Notes: generated by a model not told the origin, from the letters alone. Positions 1-7,583 are shown, numbered from the stretch's first letter. The stretch: DNA of 15,886 nt from Deltaproteobacteria bacterium (GCA_026388755.1 JAPLJE010000453.1:1-15886), one strand, 5' to 3'. A program made the numbers and translations.

Positions 1-108
<108 letters not shown>

Positions 109-236
109 TTACCCGATGTCTTCTTAGATATAACTTCGCAGATCCGATGCCCCCATTCGCATCCTTTGAGCAAGACGCAGCATTTCGAAGAATTTTTCTT
201 TCCATCTGGTTTTTGATTCTGATAGTCATCTACTTA

Positions 237-252
237 AGCAATAGATGTGCCA
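237..252 (-). promoter_or_regulatory. Sigma-54 (-24/-12) promoter for the P-II gene
   Basis: On the minus strand the sequence reads TGGCACATCTATTGCT. It has the invariant GG and GC separated by exactly ten bases, matching TGGCAC-N5-TTGCW. It points towards the P-II gene; the start site would be near 226, giving a leader of about 130 bases. Sigma-54 control of P-II genes by NtrC-type activators is well established. No clear NtrC palindrome was found in the AT-rich DNA upstream. Confidence 0.8.
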
Positions 253-491
253 TATATAAATATTATATCAACATACTGTAATTATATTATTATATTATAT
301 ATTGCATTATTCGTATAATACATAATTGTTAAATATTAGTATATATATACATATTTGTATGTTATGGAACGCACTAATATGATGGAGCACAAGAACAGCA
401 GGGGTTTTTCTTGGTATCAAAACAGGAAAGGACAATGGTGTGCAGGTATTTTTAGACAATGGCCGATGCCCGAATTCAGGTGGGACAGTAA
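253..491. other. AT-rich spacer with no recognised gene
   Basis: Bases 253-365 are almost pure A/T with repeated TATATTA runs, which suggests an upstream activating/DNA-bending region or horizontally acquired DNA. From 380 a 45-codon open frame (ATG at 384) can be read, but it resembles nothing I recognise and overlaps the decayed IS remnant. I see no RNA gene here. Confidence 0.5.
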
Positions 492-671
492 GGGGAATCG
501 CTTAACTGGAAATACGCAAATCTGAATTTGAAATACTACGCAAAGGTATTTGGAGATCCAACGCTGACAGCTGCGCTTTTGGACCGCGTTACCCATAAAG
601 CCCATATCATCAGCTGCAATTGGGAGAGTTGTCGGTTTAAGGAATCATTGAGGCAAGCAAAGAAAAAATAA
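492..671 (+). pseudogene. istB: IS21-family IstB remnant (C-terminal about 50 codons)
   Basis: IstB is the AAA+ helper ATPase of IS21-family transposition. The frame ending at TAA 669-671 reads ...NLKYYAKVFGDPTLTAALLDR, then VTHKAHIISCNWESCRFKES. This matches the conserved IstB C-terminus (GxVFGDP..LTAAiLDRL.H.aH.i...gesyRlk). The frame is closed upstream by a TAA at 489-491, so the Walker motifs and the rest of the protein (about 200 residues) are gone, as is any IstA. It lies directly before the tandem repeats typical of an IS21-type end. This is a dead fragment. Confidence 0.78.
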
Positions 672-708
672 AGCCGGTGCCGAGCGCTTATTCCCAAACC
701 CGGCGTGT

Positions 709-766
709 ACCCCCAAATCCAGGGGGTCAAAATTGGGTTATCGGAGGGGGTCAATTTTGGGTTGTC
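709..766 (+). repeat. IS21-type terminal repeats
   Basis: Two 21-base direct repeats, 722-742 and 746-766, both begin GGGGGTCAA and continue with TTGGGTTATC or TTGGGTTGTC; they match at 18 of 21 positions and have a 24-base period. IS21-family ends carry multiple transposase-binding repeats of this kind, and the position just after the istB stop fits the right end. The first repeat also forms a short hairpin with ACCCCC at 709-714. The exact outer boundary and target duplication were not identified. Confidence 0.6.
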
Positions 767-1091
767 TTTTCGATCCGCTTCAATGCTGGATCATATTTTT
801 CAAAATTAGACAGAATGAGTCATTTTGTTCAATGTTATTGTCGGGTCGGTGCTGTTTTATTCCAAAATAAATTGATAATTATTTCAAAAATATCATACAG
901 GATCAATTCAGAAATAATTCATAAGTATTGTTGAGATAACCCGGCTAAAGAATATATGCAAGTATCCTTGAAATTACAAAGTGGGTCACACATACAAAAC
1001 AGCGATGAGCCTAATTTACGCAGACGGGGGCAATCCACATTCCTTCAAAACAGATGTTTTAAGTTGTTCCATCCGCATAAGGGAATGCGTT
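767..1091. other. Non-coding stretch; no supported gene
   Basis: About 325 bases between the IS end and the regulator stop codon. The only structure I can support is the imperfect palindrome at 805-834 listed separately. Short open frames here lack ribosome-binding sites and recognisable protein sequence. Confidence 0.45.
805..834. repeat. Dispersed palindromic repeat, copy 1
   Basis: An imperfect inverted repeat: left arm ATTAGACAGAATG (805-817), three-base centre, right arm CATTTTGTTCAAT (821-833), with 10 of 13 positions complementary. The same 30-base unit recurs at 11353-11382 with 23 of 30 identical bases, where the arms are perfect. Both copies lie in gene-fragment islands, so a small mobile or IS-derived element is likely; a transcription terminator is an alternative. 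Confidence 0.45.
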
Positions 1092-1958
1092 TCACCTATT
1101 TACACGTTTGTCATCCAGTGTCATCTGGCTTATTAACAGATCTGCAATAAAATCAATAATTTTTTCCAGATTATATTTGTTATCCAACGACAGCCTCAAA
1201 GACATGATTTCAATCAAGCCGGTCAAAGCGTAAGCTGACAGGTCCGGATCGATTTTACGGATGATTCCTTCTTTAACAGCGGCTTCTATTTCCCGTATCA
1301 CAGGCTGGGTCAGGCCATGATAGATTTTTTGAATTTTTTCCGCAGGCCATTGTTCCTCGCTTGCCAGCTCGGCCCGCAGCTGGTTTAAAATTTCACTGTA
1401 TTTGGTGTAATTTTTATAAAATACCCTTCCCCTGATTTTCAATCTCTCCTGAAAATCATTTTCCCCCTTAATGGCAATGGCGGCCTCTCCAACGATATAG
1501 CGAAACACATCATCAATCACTTCAATAAACAAATCTCGCTTGTTTTTAAAATACAGATAGAAAGTGCCGGTGGAGATCTTCAGTTGACTGGTAATATCAA
1601 CAATTTTGGTTTGGTGATATCCTTTCTGGCTGAATACCCGTATTGCCTGTTTGATAATTTCCTGACGTTTTAGATCCTTCTCTTTGTTGGTGGTCACGGA
1701 TTTTCTGACATCATATTCTACAGCTCCTTCTGAGGGGTCCACATGAATAGATTCCAGATGCGCTTTCAGAAATGTAACGGGAACGCGGGACCCTTTTTTT
1801 AATTTATTGATTTCCTTTAGCTGCTGAAGATGACTGTCATCATAATAGGCCATTGTCCGTCCGGTTTTATGCGACGGGTGCAGAATTCCATTCCTGAGAT
1901 AAAAATGAATGGTTGTGCGCGGCACTCCTGATCTTTCTTCTAATTCTTTGATCCGCAT
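1092..1958 (-). CDS. MerR-TetR hybrid transcriptional regulator
   Basis: A predicted cytoplasmic DNA-binding regulator of 288 residues with two different helix-turn-helix modules. Residues 1-70 form a MerR-type winged helix (MRIKELEERSGVPRTTIHFY, then LRNGIL...YYDDSHLQQLKEI). Residues 98-148 form a TetR-type HTH (RQEIIKQAIRVFSQKGY, then TKIVDITSQLKISTGTFYLY and FKNKRDLF). A helical TetR-like ligand-binding/dimerisation region fills the C-terminus to 288. The start is supported by AGAGGGG at 1965-1971. It is divergent from the catabolic operon starting at 2292, so it probably senses the pathway substrate or its CoA ester and controls that operon and itself. TetR proteins of such operons are often repressors released by acyl-CoA; MerR proteins often act from the promoter spacer. 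Which mode applies is not shown by the sequence. Confidence 0.88.
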   Translation of the reverse strand: MRIKELEERSGVPRTTIHFYLRNGILHPSHKTGRTMAYYDDSHLQQLKEINKLKKGSRVPVTFLKAHLESIHVDPSEGAVEYDVRKSVTTNKEKDLKRQEIIKQAIRVFSQKGYHQTKIVDITSQLKISTGTFYLYFKNKRDLFIEVIDDVFRYIVGEAAIAIKGENDFQERLKIRGRVFYKNYTKYSEILNQLRAELASEEQWPAEKIQKIYHGLTQPVIREIEAAVKEGIIRKIDPDLSAYALTGLIEIMSLRLSLDNKYNLEKIIDFIADLLISQMTLDDKRVNR

Positions 1959-1986
1959 TGATACCCCTCTTTATATTTCTTAACTA

Positions 1987-2188
1987 TAGATCTAAACTCT
2001 ACAGATTGAAAAACTGTTATTTCATAATCCGCCGCTATCAATGACTGAATCTAATTTCTATTAAATTAAATAATATATTATATCAGTATATTATTAAGGT
2101 TCATCCAATTTCATATTTAAACACTATTTAATATTGACAGTTTGTTTTCTACAGACTAAATGTGAAAACAATTCGTCATATTCTGTAG
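1987..2188. promoter_or_regulatory. Candidate operator array (CTACAGA motif) between regulator and operon
   Basis: The heptamer CTACAGA occurs three times in the divergent region: 1999-2005 and 2149-2155 on the plus strand, and 2182-2188 on the minus strand (as TCTGTAG). A TAGATCTA palindrome lies at 1987-1994, beside the first copy. A 9-bp perfect inverted repeat, AATAATATA (2069-2077) and TATATTATT (2087-2095), lies in the middle. The first two heptamers fall inside the spacers of the predicted regulator and operon promoters, which is where a MerR-type or repressing TetR-type protein would bind. Binding is inference. Confidence 0.45.
2134..2162 (+). promoter_or_regulatory. Predicted sigma-70 promoter of the catabolic operon
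   Basis: A perfect -35 box TTGACA (2134-2139) is followed after 17 bases by TAAATG (2157-2162) as the -10. It is the best sigma-70 match between the two divergent genes and leaves a leader of about 120 bases before the thiolase-like gene. A CTACAGA motif lies in the spacer at 2149-2155. On the opposite strand a weaker TTTTCA-N18-TATAGT pair could serve the regulator gene. Confidence 0.45.
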
Positions 2189-2291
2189 ATTTAACAATAT
2201 CGATCATAACTGTCAAGGCATAAATTAAAGTCGATTTTCATATATGACTGAATCCGAAGATGAATACTGCAGATAAGTTAAGGAGGCACAA

Positions 2292-3473
2292 ATGGGAAAG
2301 CAAAAGCTTGCGATCATTGGGGTTGGAGAGGTTCCGACAGGGACATATCCTGACCGATCACAGTGGGACATCATTTATGAAACCAGCATACAGGCTGTCA
2401 GGGATGCCGGAATCCATAAAAACGATGTGGAAGGCGTCATTACCGTCGCTCCCCAGGCTCAGGAGCAGCTCACGGCTGAAATATCCTTTGGGAAAATACC
2501 CGAAGAGCTCGGTTTAAAGGGATGCAGGGATGTCTGCATCTGTAATGCCGGCGGAGCTTCCACATCCAACTGCTTGCGGCTGGCGGAACAGTTGATTGAA
2601 AGTAATCAGGCAAAGATTGTCCTGATTCCGCATGTTACGGTTCACTCCACCATTCCACTGCTTGACCTGATTAATTTTTTCGCCAAAGCAGGCATCGACT
2701 TGCAGTGGGAATATCCCTATGGCACGACTTACAACGGAGTCATCGCCATGATGACCCGGCGATACATGCATGAATCCGGAACAACTGAAGAAGAAATGGC
2801 ATCCGTCGTAGTTTCCTTGAGAAAATGGGCGGCACTGGACCCCAATTCCATTTTTTACGGCAAAGAAGTCCCGACCATCGATAAGGTGCTGTCGTCGAGC
2901 ATGGTATCGTCACCCCTGCATAAACGCGAATGTAATGTTCTGGCGGATGGCGGTGCCGCACTGGTGGTGACTTCTGCGGAAAACGCAAAACAAATGGGAT
3001 GCCCGGCAGCGGTCAAACTCGGTGAGAGTTCCCGATATTTCAGCGCATTTACCACCACCCGAAGCACGGAACTGGTGAAAGACGGTTTTCGTGGTGCTAC
3101 TAAAGAAGCACTGGCAGGTGCCGGAATAACAAAAGAAGATATTGATATCTGGAATATGTACCTGGCGTATCCAGTAGGCCATCCCATGTTTATGGAAACC
3201 GTCGGCCTGTGCGGACCAGGCCAGGCGGGAAAGATGTTTATGGAAGGTCATACATGGCCCGGCGGAAAACTGCCGTGGGCAACTATTGGCGACGCCATCG
3301 GGCGGGGGCATACCGGTTCCGGTGTCAGCATGGCAACCTATGCGGAAACTGCCCGCCAGCTCATGGACAAGGCAGGTGCAAAGCAGGTGATGGATGTCGA
3401 TTATATATTTCAAAATACATCCGGCGGATCAGGCATGAACTTCATCGCAACCGTGTGGGGGAGGAACATCTAA
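2292..3473 (+). CDS. Thiolase-superfamily protein lacking the canonical cysteines; possible acyl-CoA retro-aldolase
   Basis: A 393-residue thiolase-fold protein of the SCP-x/lipid-transfer type that partners with DUF35 proteins. Visible landmarks are the N-terminal IIGVGEVP strand, the nucleophile-elbow region CNAGGAST (84-91), ADGGAALVVTSAENA (218-232), the His motif GRGHTGSG (337-344) and the C-terminal TSGGSG (376-381). Gap-free alignment of GGASTSNCLRLAEQLI to the classical xCASG...QxI motif puts Gly88 where the catalytic Cys belongs. The second catalytic Cys (CxGGGxG) is replaced by Thr376. His340 is kept. This points away from ordinary thiolysis and towards a retro-aldol role as in Ltp2. 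Cys84, four residues upstream, is the caveat. The start is set by AAGGAGG at 2279-2285. It overlaps the DUF35 gene by one base (TAATG), so the two are translationally coupled and probably form a complex. Confidence 0.85.
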   Translation: MGKQKLAIIGVGEVPTGTYPDRSQWDIIYETSIQAVRDAGIHKNDVEGVITVAPQAQEQLTAEISFGKIPEELGLKGCRDVCICNAGGASTSNCLRLAEQLIESNQAKIVLIPHVTVHSTIPLLDLINFFAKAGIDLQWEYPYGTTYNGVIAMMTRRYMHESGTTEEEMASVVVSLRKWAALDPNSIFYGKEVPTIDKVLSSSMVSSPLHKRECNVLADGGAALVVTSAENAKQMGCPAAVKLGESSRYFSAFTTTRSTELVKDGFRGATKEALAGAGITKEDIDIWNMYLAYPVGHPMFMETVGLCGPGQAGKMFMEGHTWPGGKLPWATIGDAIGRGHTGSGVSMATYAETARQLMDKAGAKQVMDVDYIFQNTSGGSGMNFIATVWGRNI

Positions 3474-4012
3474 TGGAAACTCATAAACCGTTTCCAGTCA
3501 TGCAACCCTGGACAAAGGAATTCTGGAAAGCGACAAAACAGGGCAAACTTCTGGTTCAGCACTGCAATGACTGCCAAATTAATATTTTTTTCCCGAAAAA
3601 AGTCTGCCCGGAATGCTGGTCTGAAAATTTAAGTTGGATCGAATCGAGCGGCAAGGCAAAAGTTTATACCTTTACAACCATGCTGGATATGGTGGAGCCC
3701 AAATTCATGGGTGACCTGCCTTATGTGATTGCCATGGTGGACCTCCTGGAAGAAGGCATCCGCATGACCACCCGAATTGTCAATTGCAAGCCCGAAAACG
3801 TGGCCATCGGCATGCATGTTGAAGTTGTTTTTCAAGACGTATCGGAAGACTGCGCGTTGCCGATGTTTCAGCCGGTTGAAGAATCCTTACGAATCAAAAC
3901 AACCGATCAAGAAGAAACTGAGAAAACCGTTTCTGAAACCGAAATGGGCTTAAGACTCGATGATTACCAAACGATTTTATATGAAATCGGCGGTAAAAAT
4001 AACGCGGTCTGA
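3473..4012 (+). CDS. DUF35 zinc-ribbon/OB-fold protein, with an in-frame tail of crotonase sequence
   Basis: DUF35 proteins bind thiolase-fold enzymes and help deliver or position acyl-CoA substrates. The product from the ATG at 3473 has 179 residues. Residues 1-25 form the N-terminal helix; a rubredoxin-like zinc ribbon has C31, C34, C45 and C48 (C-x2-C-x10-C-x2-C); an OB-fold (GKAKVYTFTTM onward) ends near residue 135. A 25-residue polar linker follows. Residues from about 160 (DDYQTILYEIGGKNNAV) are not DUF35 but the first strand of an enoyl-CoA hydratase. After the TGA at 4010-4012 the same frame goes straight on with YITLNRPDKYNAI, the classical crotonase start. The likely ancestral product is a DUF35-crotonase fusion; the stop leaves an intact DUF35 domain. 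An upstream in-frame start at 3209 would lie inside the previous gene and is rejected. Confidence 0.85.
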   Translation: METHKPFPVMQPWTKEFWKATKQGKLLVQHCNDCQINIFFPKKVCPECWSENLSWIESSGKAKVYTFTTMLDMVEPKFMGDLPYVIAMVDLLEEGIRMTTRIVNCKPENVAIGMHVEVVFQDVSEDCALPMFQPVEESLRIKTTDQEETEKTVSETEMGLRLDDYQTILYEIGGKNNAV

Positions 4013-4736
4013 TATATCACCTTAAATCGGCCGGATAAATACAATGCAATCAATCGTCGGATGGCAACAGAACTCATCGACGCCTTCCGCCGGGTAAGAG
4101 ACATCCCTACTGTGGGCGTAGTTGTATTGACTGGCGCCGGCAAAGCATTCTGCACCGGTGGCGACCTTGAAATTTTTCCCTCTCTTGCCGAACATCAAAA
4201 CAGCCTCAACTGGCTTTCTCATGAAGGTTTAGATGTTCAGCGGGTCATCACAAGCTGTGAAAAAGTCGTCATCTGCAAAATAAACGGGCATTGCCTGGCG
4301 GGCGGGCTTGAAGTTGCCCTTGCTTGTGATCTCCTGTATGCCAAAGCATCAGCAAAAATGGGTGCCAAGCATGCCCATATTTCGTGCCCGGGAAATCATC
4401 TTCAGCGGCCGAAAAGATTACACAGCCAAAGAGATGTATGACATGGGGCTGCTGACACGGATATTTGCCGATGATGAATTTGAGGCCAGATTTGAGGAGG
4501 TAGTGAATAATATCGGCTCTAAAAAACCTATTGCGCTTCGGATGGGCAAAGAAATCATGGCCCGTTCAGTCGATGGATGCGATATGGAGACCGCCCTTGC
4601 AGTGGAGCGAAACGGCATTCAATGGCTGACATATTCACCTGATATCCAAGCGGTGATGGATCAATTCAGGGCCCAGCCCGACCAACTGACCCAGCAGCAG
4701 AAACAGCAAAATATTCGATCCGATATGAAGATATAA
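3944..4736 (+). pseudogene. Enoyl-CoA hydratase/isomerase (crotonase) broken by a stop and a deletion-frameshift
   Basis: Crotonases hydrate 2-enoyl-CoA or rearrange acyl-CoA. The first part, in the DUF35 frame, runs from about 3944: DDYQTILYEI..., TGA at 4010-4012, then YITLNRPDKYNAI, the oxyanion-hole strand GKAFCTGGDL and GHCLAGGLEVALACDLLYA, ending at KMGAKHAHI near 4381. The sequence then resumes in another frame with RAREIIFSGRKDYTAKEMYD and GLLTRIFADDEFEAR, to a stop at 4734-4736. About 20 residues that should lie between them (the xxPGxGGxQRLPRxxG segment at the active site) are absent. A deletion of about 56-59 bases would account for both the gap and the frame change. The Glu in GGLEVALACD is kept; the second catalytic Glu position reads His within GAKHAHI, as I recall for some subfamilies. 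As sequenced, no working hydratase can be made. No good ribosome-binding site precedes 3944 or 4061, which supports an ancestral fusion with DUF35. Confidence 0.82.
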
Positions 4737-4750
4737 TAAGGAGAGTTATC

Positions 4751-5914
4751 ATGGATTTTGGTTTCACTAAAGAACAGGAAATGATCCGCAAAGAAATGGC
4801 CCGGTTCTGCAAAAAAGAATTGAACAAGGACTATGTCGCCTGGATGGACGAGAACGTTGATTTCCCTCCTCCGGAATTATGGCAGAAATTTGTAGACATC
4901 GGTATGTTTAAATACAATATCCCTAAAGAATATGGTGGTGAGGGACTTAGCATGGTGGACGGCATGATTGCCTATGAAGAGATCTGCAAGGCCTCCATGT
5001 CGGTTGCTCTGGCAGTGGGGACCACCATCGGTTTTGGCACCCGTTTTATTGCGGAAATGGGCACTGCCGCCCAGAAAGAAAAATACCTTCCTCTCATTGC
5101 TGAAGGCAAGTTGAAAATGTGCATGGCCTTAACCGAGCCGGCCGGCGGCACCGACATTCTCGGGGCAATCTCAACTTTTGCGGAGGAAAAGGAAGGCCGA
5201 TGGGTGATTAACGGAGAAAAAGTGTTTATCACTGGTGCCCATGCCTCAGATTTTATGATTACGGTTTGCAGGACCGAGCTCAATACCAAACCCAGTCAAT
5301 CTCTTTCCGTGTTTTTGATTCCGTCGGATGCCAGGGGCATCACCATCACCCGTATCCCCAAAATCAGTTGTCATCACTGTGATTCCGTAGGCATCACGTT
5401 TTCCAATGTGGAAATTCCAGCAGAAAGCATTCTTGGGACCCGCGGCGGCGGATGGTATGAAATGCTGGCTATTCTGAATCCCGAACGTATCGGCTGCGCC
5501 ATGATGGGGGTAGGCCTCATGGCCGCCGCTTACGAGGATGCCTTTCAATATGCCCAGAAACGCCATGCTTTCGGCGGTCCGATCAGCCGCTTCCAGATAT
5601 TGCAGCATTATCTGGCGGACATGTATATCAACCTGGAAAATACCCGCAACCTGACCTACAAGTCGGCCTGGTTATGTGACCAGGGCAAGCCCTATCATCT
5701 GGAAGCCACTATGGCCAAGCTAGTGGCATCGGAAGGCGCCCTGCACGCCGGTCGATTCGGAGCTGAGATCATGGGGGGATACGGTATCTGTAATGAATAT
5801 CCCATGCAAAGGTATTTGCGGGATGCCTATCAGCTTCAGTTTTCGCCGATTTCAAACGAGATGAGCAAAAACATGCTGATGCAGTTTCAAGGACTACCCA
5901 AGTCGTGGGCCTGA
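4751..5914 (+). CDS. Acyl-CoA dehydrogenase with relocated catalytic base
   Basis: FAD-dependent alpha,beta-desaturation of an acyl-CoA, with electrons passing to ETF. The 387-residue length is typical. Landmarks are the N-terminal helical domain (1-120), the FAD/substrate motif MALTEPAGGTD (125-135), the beta domain with WVINGEKVFITGA, the signature QKRHAFGGPISRFQ (269-282) and GGYGICNEYPMQRYLRDA (342-359). The usual C-terminal catalytic Glu (YEGT) is absent: after RDAYQLQF the sequence is SPISNEM, with Pro366 at the Glu position. Glu245 in LNPERIG occupies the alternative helix-G position used by isovaleryl- and long-chain acyl-CoA dehydrogenases, so activity is plausible. GGAGAG at 4740-4745 precedes the ATG by five bases. 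It follows the broken crotonase by 14 bases. Confidence 0.93.
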   Translation: MDFGFTKEQEMIRKEMARFCKKELNKDYVAWMDENVDFPPPELWQKFVDIGMFKYNIPKEYGGEGLSMVDGMIAYEEICKASMSVALAVGTTIGFGTRFIAEMGTAAQKEKYLPLIAEGKLKMCMALTEPAGGTDILGAISTFAEEKEGRWVINGEKVFITGAHASDFMITVCRTELNTKPSQSLSVFLIPSDARGITITRIPKISCHHCDSVGITFSNVEIPAESILGTRGGGWYEMLAILNPERIGCAMMGVGLMAAAYEDAFQYAQKRHAFGGPISRFQILQHYLADMYINLENTRNLTYKSAWLCDQGKPYHLEATMAKLVASEGALHAGRFGAEIMGGYGICNEYPMQRYLRDAYQLQFSPISNEMSKNMLMQFQGLPKSWA

Positions 5915-5963
5915 AAATAATAACGAATAAGTGGATGCTCCCACATTCAACCAGGAGGATAAC

Positions 5964-7515
5964 ATGTACACCTTAGGTGACATCCCTCGAAAAAACGCGC
6001 TGCATTATCCGGATAAAGAAGCCATCGTCTTTGAAGAAACCCGGCTGACCTATGAAAAACTGAACCAACGCATCAATCGCCTCGCAAACGCGCTCACAAA
6101 AATGGGATTTAACCCCGGAGACCGGGTGACGGTATTTTCGGAAAACACCCACAAATACCTTGAAGTCTATTTTGCCGCCGCCAAACTGGGAATGAGCGTG
6201 ACGCCCATCAACTTCAGGCTGTCGGATGATGAAATCATCCACATTGTTAGTGACAGTGAGGCTTCCTGTTTTTTTGCCGGGGATGGGTATGAAGCACGCG
6301 CGGGAAAGATGCGCGAACGCCTTCAGGCAATCAATGCCTGGGTTGCATTTGATAATAACACACCGGGATTTATTGTTTATGAAGACATGCTAAACGATGC
6401 CTCTGAAAAAGAACCGGATGTGACCGTCGATGAAGACGATCTGGCGGTTCTGATGTATACCGGCGGGACCACCGGTCTTCCCAAAGGCGTCATGCTGTCC
6501 CATCGCAATATCATGGCCGGTGTGATCAGTGCCAACCTGATGTCCAATATTACCAGTGACGATACGACCTGCTTTGTGCTGCCGCTTTTTCATGTGTCCT
6601 TCTGGCCGGCCTTTTGTCTGCTTCTGGCCGGCGGAAAAGTGGCCATCAACCGGAAATCCGACCTGAACGAAATCCTGCGAATTATCCAGGATGAACGCTG
6701 TACCCATATGAACGCTGTGCCCACGGTTTACGGCTGGCTGCTCCAGTTCGGAAATGTGGACGCTTACAATCTCACAAGCCTCAAATTACTCTCTTATGCC
6801 GGTAGTCCTTTTCCGCTGGAAATTTTAAAACAGTGCATTGAAAAATTCGGCCCTATTTTCGCCCAGGGTTATGGCGCGACCGAAACCGCTGGGGGTGCCA
6901 TCAGTCTTTTGCGTAAAGAGGATCACATTTTGTCGGGTACCAAATCCAAACTGCTTGCAAGCGCCGGCAAGGCATCCCTGTGTTCTGAAATCCGCATCAT
7001 GGATGAAAACGGGCTTGCGTTGCCAATCCATGAAACTGGAGAGATCGCCGTCAAAGGAAAGCATGTCATGATGGGGTATTGGAAAAACCCGGAACTGACT
7101 GAAAAAGCATTGCGGGGCGGCTGGTACTATGCCGGTGATATGGGGTACATGGATGAAGATGGGTATCTTTATCTTGTTGACCGCAAGGCCGACATGATTG
7201 TCACCGGTGGCGAAAATATATATCCCAAAGAGGTTGAAGATGTTCTGTATGAGCATCCAGCCGTTTTCATGGCAGCGGTGGTGTCGGCACCAGATAAAAA
7301 ATGGGGGGAGCGTGTCCAGGCGGTGGTGGTGCTAAAACCGGACCAGTTGGTGACAGAAGAGGAACTCATCGCTTTTTACAAAAAAAATGGGCGGATACAA
7401 ATGCCCCAACGCCATTGAATTCTGGGAGTCGATCCCGACCACTCCCGTCGGAAAAATTCTCCGCAAGGATGTAAAGAAAAAGTTCTGGGAAGGTCATGAG
7501 CGTTTAATTGGCTGA
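5964..7515 (+). pseudogene. Acyl-CoA ligase (AMP-forming), frameshifted in an A8 tract near the C-terminus
   Basis: Adenylate-forming enzymes activate a carboxylic acid with ATP and CoA. The start is set by AGGAGG (5953-5958) before the ATG at 5964; an upstream ATG at 5931 lacks such a site. Residues 1-410 hold the N-domain: P-loop YTGGTTGLPKG (165-175), A5 motif QGYGATET (301-308), and A7/A8 motifs GWYYAGD and YLYLVDRKADMIVTGGEN. The frame ends at a TGA at 7416-7418 (484 aa) after GRIQMPQRH. Removing one A from the eight-base tract at 7380-7387 restores MGGYKCPNAIEFWESIPTTP, VGKILRKDVKKKFW and a stop at 7513-7515 (516 aa). The lost tail holds the A10 motif PxxPVGKILRK with the lysine needed for adenylation (Lys497). 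As read, the enzyme should be inactive for adenylation; a sequencing error or slippage on the A tract would rescue it. Confidence 0.88.
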
Positions 7516-7583
7516 TTACGATACATCGTGTTTACCATAAACAAAATTATATCGGACAATCCTTAAACTATTAAGGAGGTATT

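Noticed and set aside
241..365. Repeated TATATTA runs as a CRISPR or replication-origin signature
   Set aside because: There is no regular repeat-spacer spacing, and no DnaA boxes or iterons could be recognised. It is simple AT richness.
2910..3413. 167-residue minus-strand frame inside the thiolase-like gene
   Set aside because: A shadow frame; the plus strand carries conserved thiolase-fold motifs throughout, and the reverse product is rich in Cys and His with no recognisable domain.
3209..3472. Upstream extension of the DUF35 frame to 3209
   Set aside because: It lies inside the thiolase-like gene and is rich in Arg, Gly and Cys. The ATG at 3473 gives the normal DUF35 start and a TAATG coupling.
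4010..4012. TGA as a selenocysteine codon in a DUF35-crotonase selenoprotein
   Set aside because: No convincing SECIS-like hairpin follows the TGA, crotonases have no catalytic residue at this strand, and the same gene carries a second lesion.
6825..7256. 143-residue minus-strand frame within the ligase
   Set aside because: Antisense of conserved adenylation motifs A5-A8; no start signals.
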